Assembly: GCA_010015675.1 (NCBI GenBank)
Contig: ML977040.1
Coordinates: 78,532-142,531, forward strand
Length of the DNA: 64,000 bases
From: Byssothecium circinans
Taxonomy: Eukaryota; Ascomycota; Dothideomycetes; Pleosporales; Massarinaceae
Reading direction: 5' to 3'
Both the position numbers and the translations under genes were made by a program. Numbering within the stretch: the first letter of the stretch is position 1; the number at the start of each line of letters is the position of its first letter. Under the pieces are notes generated by a model that saw only the letters and a program-made list of their open reading frames with translations, was not told the DNA's origin and ran no database searches. This document shows, piece by piece, positions 54,917-64,000 of this stretch.

Positions 54917-56671
54917 CTAATTCCTCTCCAGAATTACCCTCATGCCCTTTGAACTTAATTTCGGCGACGGGTTGAAGAAGTCATGCGCACACTCAACATC
55001 TTCAACGCTGGTTTCAAACAACCCCATCCTCCTCCCCACCCCATCAGGTGCAAATAGCGCTCCAAGCATCAGATACAGCTCTGAATACGCTAGATGCATC
55101 CCCGCACACATCCTCGTTCCCTTGCTGAAAGGTACAAAATGTTGCTTTCGCAGTCTTAGCGCCTCCTTCTCAGCATCTGTTACGCATGCTGAAGGAAGCC
55201 ATCGATCAGGGTCGAAAGAGCGAGGGGACGAGTATATGCCGGAGTCGAGATGCGTTAACATCTGGGTCATGCTAACGGGGATTCCGGGCGGGATCGTGTA
55301 GTTGTACTCTTTTCCGTTCATGATGCTGCGGTAGTGCAGTGGGGTGTCTGGAGATATACGGGGGAGGCGATGGGAGACACCGAAGCTGAGACGCAGGCCT
55401 TCAGAAATTACTGCTGAAAGATACGGACGATGCTCGAGGGACTTCAGGTCCAGGGTCGTCATATTATGTGATGATGTTGCGTGTAGTTCGGATAATTCAG
55501 CTTCCAATCGGTGTTTGATTGTTGGCGTGGCAAGAATATAGTCTGAGAAAAAGTCGCAAAGTTAGTAAGCTCATCCTCATGTCCTCTCAGAGCGAAGTTC
55601 AACCTAGATTTTCGATGGAGCTTACATACAGAGAATCGTAGTCAAGGTATGCGCTGTCGTAATGGTTCCGGCTCCTAGCAGCGTGAATGCTTCGTCTTCA
55701 AGGCGTGTTGTTGTAAGCTCTAGAGCGGGCAGCGCGGATGAAGAAAGTATAGAGTCAAGGATTGTAGGATGATCACTCTCTCCAGTTGCATTCTTTCGAT
55801 CCGTCTCCTTCAACAGGGCCGTTGTTTGCTCGATCTTAAGATGGATGTCATTTCGAATGTCGAACAAGTGTTTTGTGAGTGGATGTACCAACGAAACCAG
55901 AAACGGTGGTATTGAGTTCAGAATCGTGTATGCCCATGGAAACTGTTTCATTAAATGCGTCGCTCGAGACAAGTCCATCATCAATTTCTGCCATCCTGGT
56001 TCGAAACCAGGTTTGTCAAGCAAACCGTAGCCGCTTCCGAAGGCGACTTCTCCTATTACGTCCGCAGAGAAAGCAGCGAAGAAGCTTCTCAGGTCTATCG
56101 TACAGCCATTCACACCTCGACACTCTAGTCGACGGCAACCATGCTCCACCACTCTCTTGATAGTGAGTTCGAGCTTCAATATTGAGCGTTTCGAAAAGAA
56201 GCCATTGAGAGCAGATCGTCTGAGCCTATGCAGTTCATGACCGGTGGTTCCGACAGCAGCCAGCGAGGTGCCGAACATGCGCGCCGAGTAGTCCCATTTT
56301 TCTGTGCGCCGCGCTGGGCCAACATAGACAGAGTCGTAGAAAGTAGGGTCAGAGATATGAAGCTCATGGGGGTTTATTCTGACGACTGGGCCTATATTCA
56401 ATGAGTAGGGTGCTTTGAAGTTGGACTTGAACCTACCATATCGTTTATGCAACTCTTGAATCTTCCATGTATACCTGCCTTTGCGCAAGACATCGTAGTA
56501 AAACTCATACCAAAAGGTAAGGGCGGCCAAAGTAGGACCTGGATATGGTGCAATTGGACTGAGAAAGCAGCGACGGAAGGCGCCGGCAATTATGTATACG
56601 ATTGCTACACATGCAGCGAGGAGTAGGGAAGGACAATTCAGAAACGACTCCATTGCGCCCTGCAATTGCAT
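54917..56671 (-). CDS. Cytochrome P450 monooxygenase
   Basis: Exons 56671-56437, 56391-55630 and 55542-54917 give 540 residues. Intron 1 (56436-56392, 45 bases) is stop-free and in frame; removing it gives the standard HKRYGPVVRINPHEL block. The N-terminus has a membrane anchor (LLLAACVAIVYIIAGAF) then the Pro-rich hinge PIAPYPGPTL. Motifs: ExxR in SEGLRL, the FDPDRW region, and the heme loop FSKGTRMCAG with its Cys ligand. The I-helix reads LLGAGTITTAHT, so the acidic residue of the usual AGxD/ET(T/S) is Ile. The protein resembles fungal microsomal P450s of secondary metabolism or detoxification. An alternative start at 56653 (MESFLN) is possible. Electron donor would be cytochrome P450 reductase. 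Confidence 0.92.
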
Positions 56672-57916
56672 CCGCACGTAGAGTGACCGAGTGTGGGCAT
56701 GGCGAAGAAGGAATAGGACCTGAGAAGTCGAAGCTTGAGATTTGAAGAATATAGGCCAATACGTATCTGTTTAGTATTTTGTTGGGTGTGGATTCCCTCG
56801 GCATCAGGCTGACGTGATGTCGACGCGCAGACATTCATTGATCGTATGAGGGTGCCATGGCCGCGGGTCGGGTTCCAGGCTCAACACATGCATTGAAGGT
56901 TGCTATGGCATGTGACAGCGCGTGTGCTTGAGGTGACGCGACTGATATTTTGCTAAATTTGAATGACGTCAGCATCTCCCCGTCTGATGGATTTTTGGAT
57001 TTTCTTGGCCCCCACGTAGAAATGAGGCTCAAGGGCACGTCCGTTGAGATGAATGTGCATATAAGAAGGCATAAGTTGCCCTTTTGAAGAACTCACTGTA
57101 TCTACAAATACACATCGCGTTGAGGCCAATGCCGGCTTTCCAGAATCTCGACCATTTCATCACTCAATGACACCGCTTCGGCAGTCATCCGTCATGACTG
57201 CTTTCACCGCTGGGCTTCCACATGTCAATACTTGAGATATCCACGTCTTACTGATGCGTATGTGTCGTCCCGCCTGCACATCTCAGTCGGTGGCTTCGTG
57301 AGACCTTCCGCGATTTGGCCCGGTAACGAATCGGCGATGGGCGGGATTCCTTGTTGAGAAGCCGCCATGCAAGTCAAGCGCTCCGAGTTGGAAAACGTGC
57401 ATGCACACTAGGCGCCACTGTCGTGTATTCAACGCGTCGGATTTTTCGGCCGCAGCATGTTTCGAACGAAAAATTTGCTTCGCGACAGGACCTCCACGTC
57501 GTGTTGTCGCGCGGTCTGCATCTGAGTGCTCGGTGGAGATGAAACGGCGCTGCCCACTTGCACTTGACAGTTCGTGGAGGCGAGGCGATAAGCACACTAC
57601 GCACGGACATCCATGACATCTATCGCATCGCAAGTTCCTGCATACTTCGCGTCGTGAAGTTTGAGGCAAGCGCGGTGTGGATGAAAAACCTGCCGCACTG
57701 AGCTTCCCTTCTCCTTCTCTTTCACTACACACCTCGACTTTTTTGCACTGTACAGCCATTCATTGCCTTGCATATTCTTTCATTCTTCTTTCTCTTCTGT
57801 ATATCCATACTTTGTACCGACATCTCACCTGCAGCCCTCGACACCGCCATTCCCCGCCTGCGACCCACATCTAGCCATTGAGACCGCCCGTGCTCACCGC
57901 AAGCACCTCTGCCATC
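56672..57916. promoter_or_regulatory. Divergent intergenic region, P450 / GH63-like gene
   Basis: About 1.2 kb. The part before the GH63-like gene is strongly CT-rich (57700-57860), typical of highly expressed fungal promoters and leaders. Some frames were inspected near 57290-57760 and rejected. Confidence 0.45.
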
Positions 57917-60900
57917 ATGGTTCTTGTTGATAACCAGGAATATCTCTGCGAAGAAGAGAAGCGGCTGCAGCAGGACCGCGAGCGCGACGCCTACTGGAAG
58001 CGATGGGGTCCTTATGTCGCTGAGCGCCAGTGGGCCACCGTCCGCGAGGACTACTCGCACGATGGAGATGCATGGAGCCGTAAGTACCATCCGTCTCTTG
58101 AAGCCTGGAATTGTGGAAAGCGTCGCCAACCTTTCGACATATCGTCATACAATGCCACCCATACATGACCTCGACTGATGCAGAGCAGACTTCACCCACG
58201 ACATGGCCCGCTCGCGAGCTTTCCGCTGGGGTGAGGACGGTATCGCCGGTGTGTCCGATTCACATGGCCTACAGAACATCGCCTTTGCCTTCTGGAACGA
58301 AAAGGACGACTTTTTGAAAGAGCGCCTTTTCGGTCTCTCAAATCCCCAGGGCAATCACGGCGAGTCAATTAAAGAATGTCACTTCCATCTGGACAACACT
58401 CCGACAGTATGGCGTCCCTTCCTCACTCACGATCCGAACTAACCACCATACAGCACTCGTACATGAAGTACCTCTACAAATATCCCCAGCGCAAGTTTCC
58501 GTACGAGGACGTCATTAAGGAGAACGGCAAGCGTAGCAGGCTTGAGCGCGAATACAACCTGATAGACACCGGGATCTTCGATGACGACCGATACTGGGAC
58601 ATTTTCATTGAGACGGCGAAGGAGGCCGACGATGCGGAGGAGCTGCTTTTCCGAGTGACGGCGTACAACCGTGGGCCTGAGCCCGCACCGCTGCACATTG
58701 TGCCTCATGTTTGGTTCCGCAACACTTGGTCGTGGGGACATGAGACGCCAGACAAGAAGCCCTCGATCCACAAGATCGGCGCGACTACCGCACACTCGAA
58801 GCACTGGAAGCTGGGCGACCGCTACCTGCAGCTTTCGCCGTCTCCTGGCACTGGATCCAGCGGTGAAGATATCCAGCCGGAGCTCCTTTTCACCGAGAAC
58901 GAGACCAATTACAAGGAACTTTGGGGCGGCGAGAACAAGACTCGTTACGTAAAAGATGGCATCCATCGCCGCATTGTGGACGAACAAGAGGGAGCCGTCA
59001 ATCCTGATAACACTGGAACGAAGTGTGCCGCCTGGTACTCGTTTGATGAGGGCGAGGGCGTGCCGCCCGGCGAGTGCGCCGTCGTGCGATTCAGGCTATC
59101 ACGGCGATACGAGGGCTATCTCGATGAAGAGCTTTTCGATGACATCGTCGAGCAGCGCCGCGCAGAGGCCGATGAATTCTATTACCGCCTCAGTACGTGC
59201 ATCCTGGACAATATGTATACAGACCTTGAACAGGCTTTGCTGACTTGGTGACTCCACTCTAGACCCCCTGCCCATGGCTGATGACCTGCGAAATATCCAA
59301 CGGCAAGCTCTATCCGGTATGCTTTGGTGCAAGCAGTTCTACCATTTCATCTGGGACCAATGGGCCAACGGCGACCCTAGTATGCCGCCGCCTCCACCCG
59401 GCCGGAAAGCTATACGAAATCAGCAGTGGAAACACATGCATCTAGACGATATCCTGTCTATGCCCGATTCTTGGGAATATCCCTTCTTTGCCGCCTGGGA
59501 CAGCGCCTTTCACTGCATCCCGCTGGCGATGATCGACCCCGACTTCGCGAAGAAGCAGTTGGACCTCTTCACCCGCGAGTGGTACATGTACGTATCCTTC
59601 CTTTATCTCTGCCCCATGACCTGGCAACTGCGATGGGCGTCACGGTGGTGAAGAGACACCTGTTGGCTTTGAGACGAAGTGCTGTTGAGTCCCTGAATAA
59701 TGGGCGCTGATACCATTTTTGATGAGCTTTATTAACTCTGTATTAGGCACCCCAACGGGCAGTTGCCAGCCTATGAATGGAATTTTGGTGACGTCAATCC
59801 TCCGGTCCATGCCTGGTCGCTCTTCCGGGTCTTCAAGCTCGAGCGGAAAATGTATGGCCGCGAGGATTTCGACTTCCTGGAGCGTGTCTTCCAGAAGCTG
59901 CTGCTCAACTTCACCTGGTGGGTCAACCGTAAAGATGCCGATGGCAAGAACATCTTCGAGGGTGGGTTTTTAGGTATGGACAACGTCGGTATATTCAACC
60001 GCTCTGACCCGCTGCCCACGGGTGGTGTGCTTGAGCAGGCTGACAGCACGGCCTGGATGGGCTTCTATTGCTTGAACATGCTCAACATCTGTCTGGAGCT
60101 CGCCAAGCGACGACGCATCTACGAAGACATGGCCTCCAAGTTCTTCGAACACTTCATCATGATCAGTGACGCGATGCAATTCCGCTCAGGAGGCGAAGCC
60201 AAGCCGCTGTGGAACGATGAGGACGGCTTTTACTACGATGCTATCTCCTGGGGAGGGCCATGGAGTCACCAGCTGCCTGTGCGATCCCTCGTCGGTCTCA
60301 TGCCTTTATATGCCACTTTGACCCTCGAACCGGAGGTCATCGACATGTTTCCGAGCTTCAAGAAGCGGTTGAATTGGTTCATCGAGAACCGGAAAGAGAC
60401 GGCCCAGCGCAATATCGCATCTCTGAAGAAACGTGGAAAAGAAGACCGCCTCTTGTTGTCTCTCGTCAGCGAGGACCGACTCAAGCGGATCCTGCACCGG
60501 ATGCTAGATGAGGATGAGTTCTTTGCGGATCATGGTATCCGCTCCTTGTCAAAATACCACAAAGACCACCCGTATTCAATGGATGTCAACGGTCAGCACT
60601 ACCAAGTGAGCTATGTCCCCGGCGACTCAGACAGTGGCCTCTTCGGCGGTAACAGTAATTGGCGTGGGCCCATTTGGCTTGCTGTCAATTTCCTCCTCGT
60701 CGAGTCTCTGCAGAGGTTTTTCCTTTTCTACGGAAACAACCTCAAGGTTGAATGCCCCACCGGATCAGGCGATTACATGCATCTCGGCCACGTTTCTGAA
60801 GAACTTCAACATCGCCTCCAGCATTTGTTTACCCGCGGCGATGACGGCAAAAGGGCCATCAACGATGGCAAGGAGACGCTGGACTACGACCCGAACTGGA

Positions 60901-61484
60901 AGGACTACCTTTGGTTCCACGAGTTCTTTGACGGAGACTCTGGGCGCGGTCTGGGCGCGACGCATCAGTGTGGTTGGACTGGTTTGATTGCAAAAATGAT
61001 CCATGATACTGGCATGACATGTCGTCTTCCGCAGACACCACGCACTCCTACCGCAGCTGCAGCACATTACTTTGACGACATCTGGTCAGCACAAGGAAAG
61101 CCCAAGAAGCCTCATCATCTTCGTCGTTCCTCGACCAGCCGTAGCATTGGCTTCCGCAGCGATGTGGAGACGTCCACGAACTACGAGGATGAGCCTACTC
61201 CACTCAACCGTACTAGTAAGTGGCAACTTAGCCGCTACTCTTTTGCATGGACTTTGCTGACGTTGTACTCAGATTCTATCGGCTACCTTGACGCTGAAGC
61301 TCTTCAGCACAAGGCAGACATGGACAAGTATGTGGCCTCTTATGTGAGCGATCAGTTGGCGAGGGTCAAGAGTGGAAATGCTGCGCCCGTGGATAGTGGG
61401 GAATTCGAGACATCTTTGGATGGTGCGTCCGATAAGAAGAGCAATGGTCACCAAAATGGTAACGGCGGGTATTTTGACCAGTAG
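57917..61484 (+). CDS. GH63-related glycosidase (yeast YMR196W-like)
   Basis: Six exons: 57917-58079, 58189-58406, 58454-59192, 59263-59587, 59747-61215, 61273-61484; 1041 residues. The protein has no signal peptide, so a cytosolic location is likely. Landmarks are [20 protein letters not shown] near the N-terminus, [15 protein letters not shown] across an exon join, [33 protein letters not shown] and the C-terminal [16 protein letters not shown], all typical of an alpha/alpha-barrel glycosidase of GH63 or mannosylglycerate-hydrolase-like type. The closest named relative I recall is yeast YMR196W, whose substrate is unknown. Intron 61216-61272 (57 bases) is stop-free and in frame, so its retention would add 19 residues. 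The C-terminal tail is Ser/Asn-rich. Confidence 0.92.
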
Positions 61485-61703
61485 AGGTGTTCTGTGGTGT
61501 GACATCGAAGCATTGGGCGGAGTATGGTTCCTATCCCGCTAGACCTAGAGTTCCCTAGACGATCGAAAATACCATGATTCTGTTCTATACCTATCAATTT
61601 GCTTCTACGGGTACTTGTTTCAATCGATTCCCCCGAATAGAAAATGACGCGCCTGAAGAGTTGCTGTGATGCAATAGTACCGCTTAGTCAGCGCTTGTGT
61701 ATA
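61485..61703. other. Short spacer before transposon block
   Basis: 3' flank of the GH63-like gene. It ends in TA at 61702-61703, the probable insertion site of the first transposon. Confidence 0.5.
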
Positions 61704-63134
61704 ACGTGTTTTATCAGCAAGTGGGCCACCCCAGCAAAGACGCGTCCCCAACCACCTCTCTATCCACCATGCCGCCACAACCACCGCCTCAAGGGCTCTC
61801 AAAAGAAGGCTGATTAGGCCTCGCGATTGCCTCTTTTCAATCAAACCCTCTATTATCTGTACGCAAGCTAGCAGCAGCGTATAGTGTACCAAGAACTACC
61901 CTACAAAGGCGCCTTCAAGGTGTAGGGCCAAAGCATGAGACCAGACAACCAAACCAAAGGCTATCCCCTACTGAGGAGCAGTCTCTAGTTCAATGGATAC
62001 TAGACCTCGACCAACGCGGATTTCCACCCCAGATTATCGACGTACGACGAATGGCCAACGTTTTAATCGTAGCGCGCGGCGAATCTCCTCCCCTAGGCAA
62101 GCACTGGGTAACGCGCTTTATCCAGGCTCAGCTAGAGCTTCAGACAAAGTGGAATAGGAAGCGCGACGTACAGCGCGCAAAAGCGGAAGATCCTAGAGCT
62201 ATATAGGCCTAGTTTAAGCTCGTTGAGGACACGCGTCACTACTATGGGATACTAGATCAGGATACCTACAACTTTGATGAGACTGGCTTCGCTATAGGTG
62301 TCGCTGCGACGTCAAAGGTAGTCACTAGCTCTGACACAATTGGCAAAGCAGTCGCTATTTAGCTAGGTAACCAGCAGTGGGTTACCGCGATTAAGGGGGT
62401 GAGCGCTGCTGGCTGGTCTATCCCACTATTTATTATCCTAGCTGGAAAGCTCTACCAAGCAGCCTGGTATCGTGATATACCTGCCAACTAGATCCTCGCT
62501 GTCAGCGATAATAGCTGGACGACCGATCAGCTAGGCTTCACCTAGCTGAAGCACTTTGATAGCTGTACCAAGCAGCGCGCTATAGGTACCTACCGGCTGC
62601 TTATCGTTGACGGCCATAGTAGCCACGCTACACCTGAATTCGATTAGTACTGTACAGAGAATCGAATAATTACCCTCTGTATGCCACCTTATAGCTCGCA
62701 TCTACTACAGCCACTAGATGTGGGCTGCTTCTCGCCTCTAAAGCGCGCGTATGGCCAAGCTATCTAGCAGCTCGCTCGCCAACATGTTTTCTACGTCGAC
62801 AAAGTAGACTTCCTATCTATCTACAACCAGGCTAGAGCGATAGCCTTAACAGCAGAGAATATCTAAGCTAGCTTTTAGGCGACAGGGCTAGTCCCATATA
62901 GCTCAGAACGCGTCCTTTCGTCTCTAACTATTGTACGAACACCGTCACTACTACAGACAGAAGCCGCAGGAGAACAGTAGACAGCTGAGACACCTTATAC
63001 AGTATCTCAGCTTCAGCAGCAGGCTCAGCTTATTTAGGACTGCCTTCGCCGGCAGTTACAGAGCCCTACTATCCTAGCTATGCGCTAGCTTGTAAAAGGG
63101 TGCCAGCTTGCTATGCATCAAACTACTATCCTTA
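61704..63134 (+). mobile_element. Degraded pogo/Fot1-type DNA transposon (5' part)
   Basis: It begins ACGTGT directly after a TA dinucleotide (61702-61703), as expected for a Tc1/mariner-pogo element with TA duplication. It contains the transposase relic described below. The 3' end with the matching inverted repeat is not in this window, because a second element starts at 63135 inside the late coding region; the remainder may lie beyond 64000. Confidence 0.75.
61769..63133 (+). pseudogene. Transposase of pogo/Fot1 type, inactivated by 12 in-frame stops
   Basis: One uninterrupted reading frame, with no frameshift, encodes the recognisable order of a pogo-type transposase: an HTH region (LSVRKLAAAYSVPRTTLQRR), a CENP-B/Tc5-like region (GKHWVTRFIQAQLEL), then the catalytic aspartates in YNFDETGF, LLIVDGHSSHATPEFD and LLQPLDVGCFSPLKRAYG. 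The frame contains stops at 61811 (TGA), 62864 (TAA) and ten TAG codons (62204, 62210, 62360, 62489, 62543, 62645, 62765, 62876, 62978, 63035). Each stop fits a C-to-T change of CAG, CAA, CGA or (other strand) TGG. This is the pattern of RIP rather than random decay. The copy cannot make a functional protein. Confidence 0.85.
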
Positions 63135-64000
63135 ACGTGTCCGTGCACCCAATGCACGGATTCAGCCAATGCACGCCGAACATCCGACGCGTCAAAACTC
63201 CCTACTTCCAATACGCGATAACTCCACCAATATGGATCCAATTCAAGCTGCGATAGATAAGATCAAATCGCGAGAACCAGGAGAAGATTTTTCATATACA
63301 GAAATTGCTACCAGATATGGTGTTAATCGATCTACACTCTCACGAAGGCACCGAGGTGTTACCGCGACGCGTGCAGCCAACACAATCAATCAGCAAAAGC
63401 TCAACCCACAGCATGAGCAGGAGCTTGTACGATATATCAAAAGACTCACAGAGAGACATATACCTCCTACTAGAGAGATGATACAGAATTTTGCCTCAAC
63501 AATAGCAAAGGAGCCAGTCAGCGAGAGCTGGGTTACCCGCTTTATCAACCGACACAGTATTCATCTTATCTCGCAATGGACAGTCGGCATGGACAGCAAT
63601 CGCCACAAAGCTGATTCAGTGGATAAATATCGCCTCTATTTCCACCTTCTACACAGCAAGATCGATCAATATCACATAGATCCTCGTCATATCTACAATA
63701 TGGATGAGAAGGGCTGCCTGATTGGTATCGTTAGTAGATCAAAGAGGATATTTAGCAGACGAATGTGGGAGAAGAAGGAGGTTAGGGCATCACTCCAAGA
63801 TGGCAATCGCGCGTGGATTACGCTCCTGGCATGTATCTGCGCTGATGGATCAGCTCTGCCACCAAGCCTCATCTATGAGGCTGCCAACAAGGGCATCCAA
63901 TCAAGCTGGGTAGAGGATATCAAGGCAGGATATCATGAAGTCTTTATCACCTCATCATCCTCTGGCTGGACGAACAACGATATTGGACTTGCCTGGCTTG
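63135..64000 (+). mobile_element. Second pogo/Fot1-type transposon, runs off the window
   Basis: It begins ACGTGT after TA at 63133-63134, the same terminal six bases as the first element. A perfect palindrome (CCGTGCA, five bases, TGCACGG) lies at 63141-63159, and CCAATGCACG occurs twice (from 63150 and from 63166), likely transposase-binding subterminal repeats. It is inserted in the late coding region of the first element, so it arrived later. The right end is outside the window. Confidence 0.78.
63232..64000 (+). CDS. Pogo/Fot1-type transposase, open to window edge (partial)
   Basis: From the ATG at 63232 the frame is open for 256 codons with no stop to the end of the window. It opens with a helix-turn-helix of the psq type (YTEIATRYGVNRSTLSRRHR), then a CENP-B/Tc5-type HTH (ESWVTRFINRHSIHL), and reaches the catalytic core with NMDEKG (first Asp) and WITLLACICADGSALPPSLI. 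Further catalytic residues lie outside the window. In contrast to the neighbouring relic it shows no stop and normal base use, so it may be a recent, functional copy. The protein would cut and rejoin DNA at the element's terminal repeats. Confidence 0.88.
   Translation, partial: MDPIQAAIDKIKSREPGEDFSYTEIATRYGVNRSTLSRRHRGVTATRAANTINQQKLNPQHEQELVRYIKRLTERHIPPTREMIQNFASTIAKEPVSESWVTRFINRHSIHLISQWTVGMDSNRHKADSVDKYRLYFHLLHSKIDQYHIDPRHIYNMDEKGCLIGIVSRSKRIFSRRMWEKKEVRASLQDGNRAWITLLACICADGSALPPSLIYEAANKGIQSSWVEDIKAGYHEVFITSSSSGWTNNDIGLAWL

Noticed and set aside
55990..56025. Short palindrome-like GGTTCGAAACC resembling a tRNA T-arm
   Set aside because: It lies inside conserved P450 coding sequence and no cloverleaf can be drawn around it.
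57283..57759. 158-codon minus-strand frame upstream of the GH63-like gene
   Set aside because: Arg/Ser/Cys-rich with no motif, extends into the CT-rich promoter of the downstream gene, and has no splice or start-context support.
1..64000. CRISPR arrays, operons, ribosome binding sites
   Set aside because: The window is eukaryotic nuclear DNA with spliceosomal introns; no regularly spaced short repeats were seen.

Overview
The window is nuclear DNA from a filamentous ascomycete (Pezizomycotina, probably Dothideomycetes; the genus cannot be fixed from sequence alone). The reasons are short spliceosomal introns (about 45-160 bases, GT-AG with a few GC-AG, often with a CTAAC/CTGAC branch site), fungal-specific families (NIPA-like DUF803, LtrA-like, GT61, fungal Zn2Cys6 regulator, Fmp46, fungal Nup53), and pogo/Fot1-type transposons whose damage looks like repeat-induced point mutation (RIP). 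Exon joins below were read by hand from splice consensus, phase continuity and family conservation; no aligner or RNA data was available.

Layout. 0-9 kb: a small hypothetical gene, V-ATPase subunit E, a NIPA-like magnesium-transporter family protein, a small secreted protein and an LtrA-like membrane protein. 9.8-16 kb: an MFS transporter, a secreted DJ-1/PfpI protein and two weak small genes. 16-22.5 kb: a GT61 glycosyltransferase with a GC-AG intron, a secreted probably GPI-anchored protein that looks like an inactive M35 metallopeptidase, and a seven-exon orphan gene. 22.4-25.2 kb is gene-free. 25-28.4 kb: Nup53 and an F-box-like gene in head-to-head orientation, with a 393-bp inverted-repeat transposon (MITE) inserted between them. 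29.4-32.5 kb: three head-to-tail housekeeping genes (ribosomal L14, NAC alpha, ATP synthase d). 34-43.6 kb: an orphan Cys-cluster protein, a 1.5-kresidue RRM protein and Fmp46. 44.1-47.2 kb: a protein kinase with a C-terminal domain that reads as a RhoGAP fold without its arginine finger. 49.7-56.7 kb: a Zn2Cys6 regulator, a short-chain dehydrogenase and a cytochrome P450, all on the minus strand. 57.9-61.5 kb: a GH63-related glycosidase. 61.7 kb to the end: a stop-riddled pogo-type transposase copy interrupted by a second pogo-type element whose transposase is open to the window edge.

Functional picture. Most genes are independent housekeeping or secretory-pathway genes. The regulator-SDR-P450 run is the only group that suggests a shared small-molecule pathway, and no backbone synthase is present here. 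The most unusual observations are the kinase-pseudoRhoGAP architecture, the MITE splitting a bidirectional promoter, the nested transposons with an all-substitution stop pattern, several stop-free introns of 3n length, and a P450 lacking the I-helix acid.
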